DNA from: Anolis sagrei
Taxonomy: Eukaryota > Chordata > Lepidosauria > Squamata > Anolidae
Assembly (NCBI RefSeq): GCF_037176765.1
Contig: NC_090022.1
Span: 84,969,391 to 85,033,390, forward strand
DNA length: 64,000 nucleotides
Direction: 5' to 3'
In this document: positions 22,060 through 54,055 of the stretch, piece by piece
Numbering within the stretch: position 1 is the first letter of the stretch
Layout: each line of letters begins with the position of its first letter
Notes under the pieces: generated by a model
Databases searched by the model: none
What the model was told of the DNA's origin: nothing
Seen by the model: the letters and a program-made list of their open reading frames with translations, nothing else
Program-made: the position numbers and the translations under genes

Positions 22060-22250
22060 TAGTACAGTTTGACACCACCTTAACTGCCATGGCTCAATGC
22101 ATAGTATCCTGGGATTTGTAATCTGTTCATGCACCTGTGACAAGGACAACACCTTGTAAAATTCAAATTCCCATGATTCCTTAGCACTAAGCCACGGCAG
22201 TTAGAAGTGTTGTCAAAGTGCATTAATTCTACAGTGTAGAGGCACCCTTA
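22060..22250. mobile_element. MITE of the CATTAATTCTACAGTG family
   Basis: CAGTTTGACACCACCTTAAC, GCCATGGCTCAATGCATAG, AAGCCACGGCAGTTAGAAG and GCATTAATTCTACAGTGTAG form an imperfect palindrome. Confidence 0.75.
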
Positions 22251-22417
22251 GCCCTTGGGGAACAGAAGGTCTACAAAACTCAAAAGCACTAGGACTGGGG
22301 TATCACTGGGAAGGATATGACTACCTGAAAGAAACCCTGCACAGGAACAACTCCTTTTATATTACAGGTTTGTGTCCTGTGTAGTCATTTTTTGAAGAAG
22401 TGGCCCTGTGAGAGAGC

Positions 22418-22912
22418 TAGTCTAGTGTATTGATATTAGTATTGGGTTACAAATCTGGAGACCAGGATTTAGATCCCCGATCAGCTATGGAAACCCATTC
22501 ACTGTATGGGAAAATCACCCAACTCAGCCTCAGATGAAGGCAAAGTTAAATCCTCTCTGATAAAATCTTGCCAGGTTCCCCTTGGCCAGAAATGATATTA
22601 TAGATATTCGATTGGATCCTTCCCTTTTAACATTCCAAAAAAGGTAAAGACATGGCTTTTTGAGCAAGCGTTGACAAATGCAGAGTAACTGACATAGGAC
22701 AACTGAACCACAAGACAACAAGACCGGACAGCATTTTTAACAAGGAGACACTATGGATTTATATTCTATTGATTCTGTTTAGTTTTTTATTATATGTAAT
22801 GTTTTAATTGTATTTATGATATGGTAAGCATTGAATTTTACCCTGTAAACCGACTTGAGTCGCCTGCGGGCTGAGAAAGGTGGTATACAAATATAGTAAA
22901 TAAATAAATGAC
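22418..22912 (+). mobile_element. ACA-type SINE fragment followed by an L2 3' end
   Basis: 22418-22578 matches the ACA SINE head and middle (TCTGGAGACCAGGATTTAGA, CAGCTATGGAAACCCATTC). From about 22600 an L2 3' end begins (GACATGGCTTTTTGAGCAAG = the TWLFEQ region) and ends CGACTTGAGTCGCCTGCGGG plus (AAAT)n at 22912. Confidence 0.7.
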
Positions 22913-23384
22913 CTATTACACCATTAAGTGCGTGTTACCAAGTGGATTACTATCCCCAAAGACTCATGCTGAAATAAACCACTAAGTCCCAAAACTGCAG
23001 CTGTCTTTCCTTCGCATAACAAGCGTGTGATATGCACAGGTGCCTTATGACAACCCCATTAATTTCACGGGGGGTTCTAAGGTAAGGAATTCTCTCATCT
23101 GAAATGCTGCCTAAAGCCCTGGTATCCCTCCCAAATACTAACCAGGGCTAACCCTGGGTGCCAGGCCAGAAATTCTCAGGGTGGTCCGCGAGAAGGCCTT
23201 ACTGGTACATTATTTAAACTGTTATGCTTATTCATATCATGATCTGATCACCATGCTCAATATATCCCATATGCATGGGGGTATTGGGATAATGATACAA
23301 AAGGTTTGCTAGGATAGATCCTGAGCCTCCCCCCCCCCAATTAAACTCACCCCCCCCCCCAATCAAAATCCTGGCTACAGACCT

Positions 23385-23590
23385 GCTGCGTGCACCTACA
23401 CAACAGAGTTAATACAGTTTGGCATCAACTTCACTGCCTTGTCTCAATGTTTTGGAATCGTAAGAGTTGTAGTTTGGTGAGGCATCGGCAATCTATGGCA
23501 GAGAAGGCTAAGGACCTTGGAAACTCCAACTTCTATGATTCTGCAGCACTGAATAGTATCAAACTCATTCTACAGTGTAGATGCAACGTC
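23385..23590. mobile_element. MITE of the CATTAATTCTACAGTG family
   Basis: GTTTGGCATCAACTTCACTG, CTATGGCAGAGAAGGCTAAGG and TTCTACAGTGTAGATGCAAC match the family; the right arm is shortened. Confidence 0.65.
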
Positions 23591-23703
23591 TATTAACCTT
23601 CTAAGATCAGATGCGATCTGGTGCCTTTAGGAGATTTTAAACCCTAATAGCTGCACAACATTTCCTAAATATCACATGATATTCAAAGCCAAAACTAAAA
23701 CTG

Positions 23704-24362
23704 ACCACACTAGAGAATGAATGCACTTTAAATTCATGTTCTGCCTTCTGCAGAATTCATGAGTTCAAAGCCAGCCCGGACTGGAGTGGGTGTCCAGCCA
23801 TTGTGTAGCCTGTTGTCGACCTTTGCAACCCGAAAGACAGTTGCATCTGTCAAGTAGGAAAATAAGGTACCACCTTGTGTGGGAGGCTAAATTAACTAAT
23901 TTATGAGGCCATAAAGAAAAGACTCCGGGAAATGTGGAATGCGGAAGAACTTCATCGGTGTCGCTGGTGGACGATGAAAGCAGCAGCTCCCCTGGCGGCC
24001 AGAAAAAAGTTAAATAGCCTCTGTGTATTGTCTGTATTCATTGTCTGTCAAACTGGCATTGAATGTTTGCCATATATGTGTATATTGTAATCCGCCCTGA
24101 GTCCCTTGCGGGGTGAGAAGGGCGGAATATAAAAACTGTAAATAAATAAATAAATTTGTAGTTTAGTGGGGCTGTTAAAGCCTCCTCCCTAAACAACAAA
24201 CCCGGGACCTCTGAGGAAGCTTGCCACAGATGCAGGCGAAACGTCAGGAGAGAATGCTTCTAGAACATGGCCAGACAGCCCGGAAAACCTACCACAACCC
24301 AAACCCCAGAATTCTGCAGGAGGCAGAAACCGGATTTTAAGTGGATTTTCTCTCTAGTGTGA
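23704..24362. mobile_element. CACACTAGAGAATGAAT MITE with two nested insertions
   Basis: The ends CACACTAGAGAATGAAT (23704) and TCTCTCTAGTGTGATGA (to 24362) and the GCAGAATTC/GAATTCTGC arms identify the element. It is broken by an L2-tailed SINE (23756-24155) and by a Penelope-like terminal piece (about 24203-24300, CTCTGAGGAAGCTTGCCACA ... GGCGAAACGTCAGGAG). Confidence 0.75.
23756..24155 (+). mobile_element. tRNA-derived SINE with L2 tail
   Basis: The head carries GAGTTCAAAGCCAGCCCGG, a tRNA B-box-like stretch. The body has GACAGTTGCATCTGTCAAGT. The tail TCCGCCCTGAGTCCCTTGCG ... GGGCGGAATATAAA plus (AAAT)n copies the L2 3' end, so L2 machinery presumably mobilised it. Confidence 0.75.
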
Positions 24363-24439
24363 TGAAGTAGATGGGGAGATACTGAAAAGAGATGCTTTGT
24401 ACACCAAAAGAAGCCCCAGTGAGTGTCTTCTGACGATTC

Positions 24440-43661
<19,222 letters not shown>

Positions 43662-45590
43662 GTTTTACCTGTAACTGGATCCTAAGTAATGGCCACACAT
43701 GATACCACAACACTATTGTAAAAGAACACAACGTGATGTGATGCTGAAGGCACTGTTTCATAGAGGGTCCTTGGATGTGTGCTGGATGCACTCCCAACTT
43801 TCAGGCAAAAGATTCAGAGGTAGATTTAAAAGGAAAGAGCCACACTGTGGGTGATTGGTTCCTTCACTCTCCTCTGTGTTACATCTGCTTTCGTAAATTG
43901 GTGATTTTATCACTATGCCACATGTCTGATCGACATTACTGCACAATATTCACTGTGCACAAGTGTGGTCATTTTGTCTTACTCTTGCATCTGTACAAGG
44001 TTTCCTCTCTGGCTTTTTTGTATCAGTTTAGCAAAGCTGGTATTGAATAATGCCAAAATACCCTTGTCTGTGGAAGGTTTTATTCACAGTTATTCCAAGA
44101 CTTAATGATATTCCAAAGCTGAGTGATATCAGCATCAGTAGCATGATACACTCTTGCTTCCACCTTCTACTGAACATATCACCTGTTCAAAATAGCACTC
44201 ATAGCCTTTTATATGTATAACAAACAGTAATATTTCATGGGATATTTTCTTTTCCTATAATACTGACTAACAAAAGGTGGTTATGTAAAAGGCATTTGAT
44301 TGCATTTTAGGATTCTTGAGTTTTGGGGGGCATAATATGCAAGGTTTAAAATGAAACAGGATATGTGGCAATTCATGTATGAAAGTGCTGCTGGAGTGGA
44401 CTCACTGAAGCAAGGGTGCCACTGAAGCTTTGGGATAGGAATTGCTTGTTGGTGTTATTTCTTTAGGAATAGGATCGACCAAAGATATTGGAATATTTTG
44501 ATGATTGAGATCCCTTTTCTTGTGTCTAACTTCGAAACTTAAGACCTCTTAAAAAGAATAGTTTCCAGATCCCACTGCATTTTTGCACTCAGTACTTAAC
44601 ACCTGATTTCCATATGATAATAAGTGAATGGCTTTCCTAAAGCTTTCCTAGTAGTAGCAGCCTTTGTAGAAACATATAGTTTTATATTTGTTAATTCCCA
44701 TACTTTGGTTTTAAACATCCACCATTATCTTAAATTCGGTATTACTCCAAATTACTGACACAAACATATGTATAAATGTTTCAACTCAAGCTTCTCGGCT
44801 GTATTACTAGATTACTTTGAAGAAATGCAGTGAAACTCAGTGAGTGTTTTTTTCTTCCTGTATTTCTTGGGCTAAATAACAGGTGAATATATGCTTTGAT
44901 ATAGCCTGGGAGTAATATTAGGAGGCACACATTGCAATAGGACTACAGGAGAAAGAGAAATTCATATTTTCAGGTTGGATCAAAGTACCTAATATCTAGT
45001 CAGATAAGTTGTCCCTGTATAGTGCAAGTTGTTCAGAGGTCTGTTAGTCTTTGTTTGCATCATAGTGCTTGAATGAGGGTTGGATGAAGGTTGCACTTTT
45101 TCCAGTTTGTGCAATTGGTGTGAAAAAGAAAAAAAGCTTGACATTCACAGCCTTGCATAGATAATACACAGCGTAAAGCATGAGTTTAAAAAGTCTAGCC
45201 AGTGTTTATTAAATGTGTAGTGTTCAGTGTCTGCTGCCTTTAATTTATAAAATAACCACAACTAACCCCTGGTTTAACTTCTTCTAAGCTGTTTCTTGGC
45301 TGAAATGCTTTGGAAGTTCTTTTGATAAGAGTTCAGGTGTTGCACTGAAGTAATGTAAATAAAGCTTCTTAAAACCGTATAGGAAAGCTGGACATACTTC
45401 AGAATCTTTTCTCCTTTTAATGAAATAACTGTTAAGATGTATTCTACATACTTCTGCAGAAACATCTCTGGTTCCTCACAAGAGGACACTGGAAGCACTC
45501 TGCCTTTATGATATTAAAAGAATTACTTGTGTTGCCTTATTATTTAACTTAATGTAGTGGACTTGAAATAAAGAAGCAAACAATGCTGTT
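43662..45590 (+). other. DCTN4: DCTN4 3' UTR
   Basis: About 1.9 kb of AT-rich sequence follows the stop, lacks recognisable repeats, and contains no long frame with family resemblance. Two AATAAA signals lie near the end, at 45358-45363 and 45567-45572. The second is followed by a TG-rich stretch (45594-45604), which makes it the best candidate for the main 3' end. The exact cleavage site is inferred. Confidence 0.65.
45567..45572 (+). terminator. DCTN4: Candidate DCTN4 polyadenylation signal
   Basis: A canonical AATAAA is followed within about 25 bp by a T/G-rich element (TTCTTCTGTGTGCAC). An earlier AATAAA at 45358 could give a shorter transcript. Confidence 0.65.
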
Positions 45591-46024
45591 TTCTTCTGTG
45601 TGCACTTTTTTCTTTATAGCACCAATGCTTAAGGGAAATGCAGAGAATATCTTACATTATTATCTCAAGCATCGGTCTTGTTTGTTTAGCGCAATACCTG
45701 TATAACTTGTGAAACATTTCAAAGGCAGTAAAGTTGACTAAGACAAAACAGCAACAAAATCCAGTATAAATCTTGTGGTAATACCTCTACTGGGTCTACC
45801 AGAAGATGAAAAATATAGTAGCTTTTGAAGCTTTGCAAGCAGCTTCATCAAGCAAAAATGTTAAAGTAGCATGGGAGAAAGACTGACAGCTGTGATCGTG
45901 ATGTCTACATTTTGGATGTTACAGAAAGTCTTAGTAGATAGAAAATGCACTTCCATGGGCACAAATTGAATGGGAATGAAAGTTTTAAAAGGGCAGTTTG
46001 TTTCTCCCATCTGTGGTTCAAGTA

Positions 46025-46210
46025 GGTTACCACTTTAACTGCCATGACACAGCTATTGAATGCTGGAGTTTGTAGTTTGGTGAAGCACCAGCACTTTCTG
46101 GTGGAAAAAGTTAAAGACCTTGCAGAGGTACAGTGCTCATGGTGCCATAGCATTTAGTCATGGCAGTTAGTATCAAACTGCATTCATTCTATAGTGTAGA
46201 TGTGCCCTGA
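46025..46210. mobile_element. MITE of the CATTAATTCTACAGTG family
   Basis: GTTACCACTTTAACTGCCATG, GAATGCTGGAGTTTGTAGTT, AGTCATGGCAGTTAGTATCA and CATTCTATAGTGTAGATGTG. Confidence 0.7.
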
Positions 46211-46974
46211 CTTAATATAACTTTTCAGTTATTCACTGTGGGGAAATGCATTGGGCTCATGTTTAATCTTTGGTGATTTGTCAATACCAGACTGGTCCAC
46301 TGTACTCCTAGATCCAGCTCTATAGAGTCCCAAGTGGACACTGTTTAGGGACACTGGGGACTGCTTAATTTGATTCACCAGCTGTGACCTTTCCTGGACA
46401 AGGACAACTGTGTCACTACAGTAGTTTATGCACTGGGAACCTACTAACTACATGTGTATGCGATGACAGCTTAGAAAATGCAGCTCAGGTAAAAATGCAA
46501 CAGCTAGACTGCTGACTAGAACAGCTTGTAGAAACCATCTTTCAGATGAATTTCCCTGCCTTTCTATACATTTCCAGACACCATTCAAGGTGTGGCAATG
46601 ACATTTAAACCTCTAATTTGCTTGGTACCACAGTATTTGAAATGTCATATATGCTTGCCCTGCAATTGAAATTTACTTCAGGAGCCCAGCTCTGTGTACT
46701 ATATATTGGGGCGACACACTCTGAGGATGCAGGAGGACTTTTTCTGCCATGGATCTGAGTTTTTGGAATGCCATCTCCCATGGAGGGCTGATAGGCACAT
46801 TTCATTCCAGTACCAAATTAAAACTGACATTTAAAAAAAAATTAAAAATGGGTCTCATGATTTTCATCCAAATCTGTACATATAAACTGTTTTAACTACA
46901 CCAGTCAGTTATGATCTAATATCAGATGGGATATAGATATTTTGATTAGCGAATACATAAAATATGACTTATAC

Positions 46975-47035
46975 ATGTAACCGGGCTGAGAACAGCGGTA
47001 TATAAGCAAAGTAAATAAATAAATAACAAATAAAC
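46975..47035 (+). mobile_element. L2 3' tail
   Basis: CCGGGCTGAGAACAGCGGTAT then (AAAT)n. Confidence 0.55.
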
Positions 47036-47252
47036 TCATTGGGATTTCCTCTCAGGTAAATGGCACATAGTCCCACAGCCTCAACATCCTTTGGTTCTGT
47101 TTCCACACAGGTAACAGGGAGAAAATGTCCCTGCATTATTTGTAGCTTTAAACAATTCTTCCTCTGTCTATAAGACAGGGCATTGTGGACAAGCATACAG
47201 ATGCTTAGTTGTTTGTTCTGCTCCACAGTCGCACATGGAGGATTCTCTAGGT

Positions 47253-47606
47253 CAGGGGTCCTCAAACATTTTAAACAGAGGGCCGGGTCACAGTCCCTCA
47301 AACTGTTGGAGGGCCAGATTATAATTAAAAAAAACACATGAATTAATTCTTATGTACACTGCACATATCTTATTGGTAGTGAAAAAAAATACAATAATTA
47401 AAATGAAGAACAATTTTAACAAATATAAACTTATTGGTATTTCAGTGGGAAGTGTGGGCCTGCTTTTGGCTGATGAGATAGGATTGTTGTTGTTGTTGTT
47501 GTGTGCTTTCAAGTTGTTTCAGAGTTAGGTTGACCCTGAGTGAGGGCTGGGTAAATGACCTTGGAGGGCCGTATCCAGCCCACGGGCCTTAGTTTGAGGA
47601 CCCCTG
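47253..47606. mobile_element. hAT-like MITE, complete
   Basis: The ends CAGGGGTCCTCAAAC and GTTTGAGGACCCCTG are perfect 15-bp inverted repeats. The flanks CTCTAGGT (47245-47252) and CTCTAGAT (47607-47614) match at 7 of 8 bases. 354 bp with no transposase frame. A partial relative lies at 15490-15718. Confidence 0.9.
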
Positions 47607-47754
47607 CTCTAGATAGTGCCATTTTGCCAGGTTGTCTTTTGATCTGGCCACTCCACTTCTGAGTCTGTTCAAGGACTTCCAAGTTGTCTATTCTCGGTTT
47701 GCCCCTGGGGGAGGACCCTCGTGGGGGGCATTTATTTGGGATTTCCTAGATTAT

Positions 47755-47960
47755 TATTATTATTTACAGTATTTGTATACCGCTTTTCTCACCCCGAGGG
47801 GGACTCAAAACGGTTTACACATAAGTAATGGCAAAAATTCAATGCCAGTACAAACAACTACAATTATACACTACAATTAGACATAAATTAAATTTAAAAA
47901 TACATCCACGAGCAATAAAACAATCATTAAAACAATAAAACAGTCTCGTCTATCGAATCG
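47755..47960 (-). mobile_element. L2 3' UTR fragment
   Basis: TTGTATACCGCTTTTCTCACCCCGAGGGGGACTC after an ATT run. Confidence 0.7.
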
Positions 47961-48197
47961 CCGTTCCAGTCATTGTCTTTCCAAAATGCCGCATACATTT
48001 ACTTCTGCCCGAAAGCCTGGTCCCAGAACCATGATTTTAATTTTTTTAGCTGTGCAGAGGGATACGCTTGCTGTTGCTGGGGAAACATTAAAAGGAGTGG
48101 TGGTTCTCATGAAGCTTTGTCTTGATTGGGAGGGGGTTGATAGCCATGCAGAGGATGGCTTTCACAGTGTCCAACCTTATTTTTCTCAGCAGCAACT

Positions 48198-48211
48198 GGG
48201 GGGGGGGGGGG
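48198..48211. repeat. G14 run
   Basis: Fourteen consecutive G about 490 bp upstream of the RBM22 start. Confidence 0.95.
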
Positions 48212-48357
48212 TAGCAATGCCACCAAGAGAAAGCTAGATACAGCTTCTTCAGCAGTAGCACCAGCCTGTATTAAGCTACTTCAAATATGGTGACTCCATG
48301 AACGAGAGAGCTCTGAGTTTCCCTATCAGGTCTTATAGTTTCCTTCATTGAGTCTGT

Positions 48358-48428
48358 AGGCTGTTAAGAATTGTGGGAGTTGAAGTCCAAAACACCTGGA
48401 GGGAGGGCCGAAGTTTGCCCATACCTGG
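48358..48428. mobile_element. Half of the palindromic MITE, upstream of RBM22
   Basis: CTGTTAAGAATTGTGGGAGTT ... AAACACCTGGAGG ... AAGTTTGCCCATACCTGG is the right half of the element seen whole at 12109-12222. Confidence 0.75.
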
Positions 48429-48589
48429 CCCAGATGCAGCCTGGGTGTTTCAGTTCCCATCACCATTCATTGGTCAAGGCAGCCGAGGCTTCTGGGAACT
48501 GAAATCCAAAACTGATAGAGTACTAGAGTTTGGGAACAACCACCTAGTATTGCCTTACTGTCGAGCAACACCAAGGCCCGCCTCTCTCC

Positions 48590-48698
48590 GGATGCTTCAG
48601 CCACCAGCTCTATGGCCACAACGTAGCTGCTTCCGGGGGCCTACTTCCGGTAACGTGAGTCGACTCTGCTTCCGGTCCCCGCTTGTGAGAGTCCCAAG
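48590..48698 (+). promoter_or_regulatory. RBM22: RBM22 promoter with three ETS-type motifs
   Basis: Three TTCCGG cores lie on the + strand at 48631-48636, 48645-48650 (within ACTTCCGG) and 48670-48675, all within 70 bp of the start codon. The local sequence is CpG-rich, which continues into intron 1. The start codon lies inside CAAGATGGCGACG, a YY1-type site. No TATA box is seen. ETS/GABP plus YY1 is common for genes of basic RNA metabolism; binding here is inferred. Confidence 0.7.
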
Positions 48699-51600
48699 AT
48701 GGCGACGTCTCTGGGCTCCAACACGTACAACCGGCAGAACTGGGAGGATGCGGTGAGGCTCAGGGAGAGGGGGAGGCTGTGGCGGGCGGAAGGGCTTCTT
48801 CTCCCCCTCTTCGGCTCCCCTCGGCGGCCCTTGTGCTCTTCCCTGCTCGGCCGAGGGAAGGAGCCCCGGGAAAGGCGCCTCTCCGAGAGTGAGACCGGCC
48901 CTCTTTCAAAACGGCCCTCCTTCGTTGGACACGTGTGAGAGGAAGCTGTGTCTACACCAGCCATGGGCACACTTGGGCCTTCCCTCCAGGTGTTTTGGAT
49001 TTCAAGTCCCACCATTCCTAACTGCCTCAGGCCCCTTCCTTTTCCCCCTCAGCCGCTTATGCGTGGCACCCCTTTAACTGCCCTGGCTAAACGCTGTGGA
49101 ATGCTGGGAGTTGTAGTTTCTTGAGGCACAAGCACTCTTTGGCAGAGAAGGCTACAGGACTCTCTCAACTATATGTCCCATGATTTCATAGCATTTTGCT
49201 GTGGCAACAAAACGGTGTCACACTGCTTTACTTCCATAGTGTAGACGCACTCACAGTTAAGAGTATCCCCTATCCAAAATGCTTGAAATGTTTTGGAATA
49301 TGGATTGATGTCCTTGCATACACATAATCAGTCTCTTGAGCATTCTTAATGGAGACCAGCTCTTGCCAACAGTGCTGTGGAATTCAAAGAGGCAGAAATG
49401 GAGTGAGAAAGGGAGAAACGTGCCAAGAGGAAGGCACATCAAGCCAACCCTTGCCGGGACTGCCTTCCATCTGGAAACTAATGCCCTCACTTTGGAAGAA
49501 CATGTAGGTCAAGAATAAGGCTTCACAGTCACCTACGGACCCACCACTAAGACCCTACACTTGGAAGGCCATCCTACTCAGATGCCAGTGATCACTGATG
49601 ATTATGATGATGATAAACATAATGAGATTCCTTGGAAATGAGTCCTGTCAAAATACAAAATTCTTTATACAGAGCCTGGGTGTAGTTTTATATACAATAT
49701 TTTTAATAATTTTGTACATGAAACAAAAGTTTGTGCACATTGAACCATCAGGAAGCAAATGGTGTCACTGTCCCAACTGCCCATTATGATAATTTTGGAT
49801 TTCAGAGCATTTTGGAATTTTGGATGAGAGATGTTCTTCCTATGTGTTTTCACTTCACGGTATATTTTAGGGAAATGTGGCTTAATGAAGTTGGACGTTT
49901 GATAGATAACTTTGCACGTGTCAGTTGAAGTATGATACAGCTGTTTGTCAAATTTAGAAGATGTGGTGTATTATTTCTGTAGTAGTATGGGTTAAGTATC
50001 TGCTATCCGTAATGCTTGGAACAGGAGTGCTTTGCATTTTGGAATACCTGTATTTGCATAAACATATATAATGTTTCTTGGAAATGAGGCCCAAGTCTAA
50101 ACAGAACATTAACTTCTGTTTTGTTTAAACCTGAAGGTAATTTCATTTAAAATTTATAATTTTTTTAAATAAAAAGTGTATCTACATTAAACCATTAGAA
50201 AAGAAAGGTCTCAGTCAACTATGTGGACCACTTAGAATTTTTTAGGACTTTGAATTTTGGATAAAGGATGCCCAGCCTATATTTGAGAGCTTGGCGTAAG
50301 TTTTAATGTTACCTTTATCTCTGAATATGTTTCTCCCCCTTAACTCTTAACCATCAGGGTATTTGACTGGAGGAGTGAACTCATATTTCACCTGTATTAC
50401 TTTTTAATATATATGTTCCTTATTCTAACAGGTATGCATTTATTGTTTCTGTTCCTATAACTATTAATTTCTCCCAGGAGCTCTCGGTAACTGACAGCCT
50501 CCCACTCTTGATCTAAAATAATTAAAAAAAAATCTTGATTAAAGGAACATCGAGTTATTCTTCACATATTTTGAGATTTTTCTTTGTCAAGTTTATGTTT
50601 CTTTCATCATTGTATGTAGTGTCATTCATTTTACTATTATTGTTGGTATTTGTGAAGCGCATTTCCATTGGACAGGAAACAAAATATGTGCGATAAGAAT
50701 GAGTGTGTGTGACATCACATTTTGTACTGTAAAGGTTGTAAGGATTAGTGAAATGTGGCATTATTTCAGATCTGACATCTATTTATTTTCCTTTATGTAG
50801 GACTTTCCTATTTTGTGCCAGACGTGTCTTGGAGAAAATCCCTATATTCGGATGGTATGTTTTCTGGTGATGTGGTACTAGAACAAGCATGACAGAATAA
50901 CGATAAAAAAAGTACCAGCTGACTTCCAGACTTTTTCTGAGTCCTTTTTTGTTGCTCTAAAATACATCTTTTATTTAAGAAAATGTGGTTTGTACATGTG
51001 ATTTAAGTATTACTTCCATAGCTACATAACAGGCCAGATGCTCTAGTTTCTTAGCAGGAAGTTATATAAAAGAAAGTATGGTGAGATGAGCATCTTAAGC
51101 ATTGCAATATGTTGAACATTTGCTCCTCAAAAACTATTCTACAAACGTAAGTGTGCTTAAGTTGAAAAAAAAATCCTGTTGAAATCAGTAAAAATGTCCA
51201 TGTACTGCAAGCATAGTGCTGTACCTCACTAGTATTCTTATGCTTTCACTTAAAAATGACCTTCTGTGAATTTGAATTTTTTCCACATGCTCTGATGTAG
51301 AGCTCCATGGACTTTCTTTGGTGAATGGAGTTTGTCTGTAAATGTTAATGAAGGCGAAAAAGTTATGTCTTCCATCAAACTTTATTCCTCCCACACACAC
51401 ACTGCCAGTACATCAGGTCCATGGAAAGGACTTGAGCTCAAGAGAACAGACTGTGACCTTTTAAAATATAATGTGAGATTTTGCATATTCTTTCTTATTT
51501 TTCTTCAGTGCAAATAAGAGGTACATGTAAATTGCTTGTGTTCCTATGGCAGTCTGAACATATGGAAGTCATGTGGTGGTAATTTTTTAGAAATCAGAAT

Positions 51601-54010
51601 AATAGAATTCTGGAGTTGGAAGAGACCCAAGAGCTATCCAATCCAACCCCATTGTACCGTTCAGAAATTCACAATCAAAGCACCCCTAACAGATTACCAT
51701 CCAGCCTCTGCGTAGAAACCTCCCGAGAAGGAGACTCCACCATGCTCCAAGAGCTCTTACTGTCAGGAAGTTCTTCCTAGTGTTTACTGATAGATGGAAT
51801 CTTTTTTCCTGCAATTAGTGGAGTAATTTACATTTTAAAAGACATATAATTTTATTAGTTGGTTATCCTTTGTAACACACATTTTTCTTTGTTCCAGACC
51901 AAAGAGAAATATGGAAAGGAATGCAAGGTATGTTTGTCATTTCAAAGAAATAACTTGAAGCATAATTCTAAAAGTTGTCAGTAGTAACATCTAAAAATAC
52001 AAGGAACACAGCTCCTTAGAATTGAATATCAACAATTAAGGGTAACGATTTAATCCTACCCATATAATTCCATTCACTTATTCACTGCAATACATACATA
52101 ATAATACTGATAAATAGAAGAAGAAAAAATCTCTATAACAGTATAAACAAGAGTGCCATAACTTCAATTTGGAAGTATTTTTCTTGAATTTTATTTTTTA
52201 GTTTAATGATCCAATGAATTACTTGAACCTGAATTTACTCATCTCCTCAGTGCAATAATTGTAAAACAATTTACATATCACCGTTTGAAAGAGATTCAAT
52301 ATGTTTCTTGCAACAGTTTCTCAGAATGTTGTTTTTCATTCTGAATTAATATAATGATGTTAGCTGAAATCAAGGATTTATTTTGTGTGTGTGTACTTCG
52401 TGCTTTGTAATTGTGCTTTAATTAGGTTGATACATATTAATGCCAACTTTGTCTCAGATCTGTGCCAGGCCGTTCACAGTGTTTCGTTGGTGTCCTGGTG
52501 TACGAATGCGCTTTAAGAAGACAGAAGTGTGTCAAACATGCAGCAAGCTGAAGAACGTTTGTCAGACCTGCCTCCTTGACCTGGAATATGGTATGTAATT
52601 GTAATTCTGTTAGAAAGTGGAAGTTTAAAATTAGCACATGGTTACCCAGCAACTGTATATGCAGAGAATGTACTCTTTCTATATATGGGTTGTTTCTACT
52701 GCAGATATGCGTTTGTGTAAGTGCTGGGAGGGAAGAAATTACTGTATGCACCAGGGTGATATTACTCTGATTGCATGGATCTGTCCATTTGAGGAAACTG
52801 AGCTGGATGGTCCATTTCCCAGAGAGGTTGTAATTGCGGTCACTACTTAATAATGGCAGTGTCACAGGGGGTATAAGATTAGTTTGCTCTCCATTGCTGG
52901 ATTAGTTGTGGTCTATTATCTTGGCCCATGCCTTATGTTCTGGCTGGCGTCTGGTGTGGGATGTACTTTGAACACAGGAGTTTTTCTTCTTCTGGAACTG
53001 TACTTCATGAAGTGGGAAGAGATGCTGTCAGAAGAAGGAAGCTGCATGTACGCATTGCACTCATGACATCCTGATATTTGTATTGTGCCCAGGTCTTGCA
53101 AACTCAGGATCGTGATTTCTTTGATTGAATCATTCCACCCATAATGTTCTCTTCTTTTCCCACCACCTTCTATTTTCTGAGTATTTCTGAAATAGTAAAT
53201 GAAGTTGGATGGTTTTAAGGTGGTTTTCACATGTGGGTAAAGAGTAGTGGTGGTGGGGATTACTTGAATGTCCAAGTTAGTTCTGTTTCCATAGTTTGCC
53301 TGAAGTCACCTTCATACAATACCACACAGATATAGCAAAATCCTTAATAGTGGATGTTACAGTGTGCCTTACATCATTAATAATAATAATAAAACTTTAT
53401 ACACCACCACCATCTCCCATAGGGACTCAGGGCAGCTTACAAAATAGCACCCAATGGTGCCATAGAACACAAAAAAATGTGATACATCAACATAGAAAAA
53501 CCATAACACATTTACATAAACCAGACATATAAATTTAACAAACGCAACCTCTATTAAATAGAATCAGTAAAATGTGGCTATCATTGATTAAAAGATCAAT
53601 TAAAAGATTTAACATCCCAGCTGTATACCCATCAGAATGTAGATATGAAGTGCTAAAGTAATTGGTTATCAATCTGGCTACTATCTTAAATCTTATTAAA
53701 GGCCTGCTGAAAAAAACAAGTTCTTAATTCATTCTGAAAGTGCTGTAGTGTGGTGGCATGCCTAAGTTCCCTGGAGAGGGCATTTCAGAGCTGGGAGGGC
53801 ACCACCGAGAAGGCCCTCTCTGTCATCCCCACCAAACATGCTTGAGACAGAGACAGGACCAAGAGGAGGGCCTTCCTGACAGATCTTAAAGCCTGCGCTT
53901 TGTAATGGTACATAAGGGCACAGATATGTAAAGGCAACATTTTTGTTCCATACAATACAACTTCATCATTTTTTCAGAAGAACAAAGTCATCATCATCAA
54001 GTTGGGAGGA

Positions 54011-54055
<45 letters not shown>

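Larger units (their letters stand above)
45591..48357. other. DCTN4-RBM22 intergenic interval
   Basis: About 2.8 kb with no gene. It holds a MITE (46025-46210), an L2 tail (46975-47035), a complete hAT-like MITE (47253-47606) and an L2 fragment (47755-47960). The remaining AT-rich sequence is unassigned. Confidence 0.6.
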
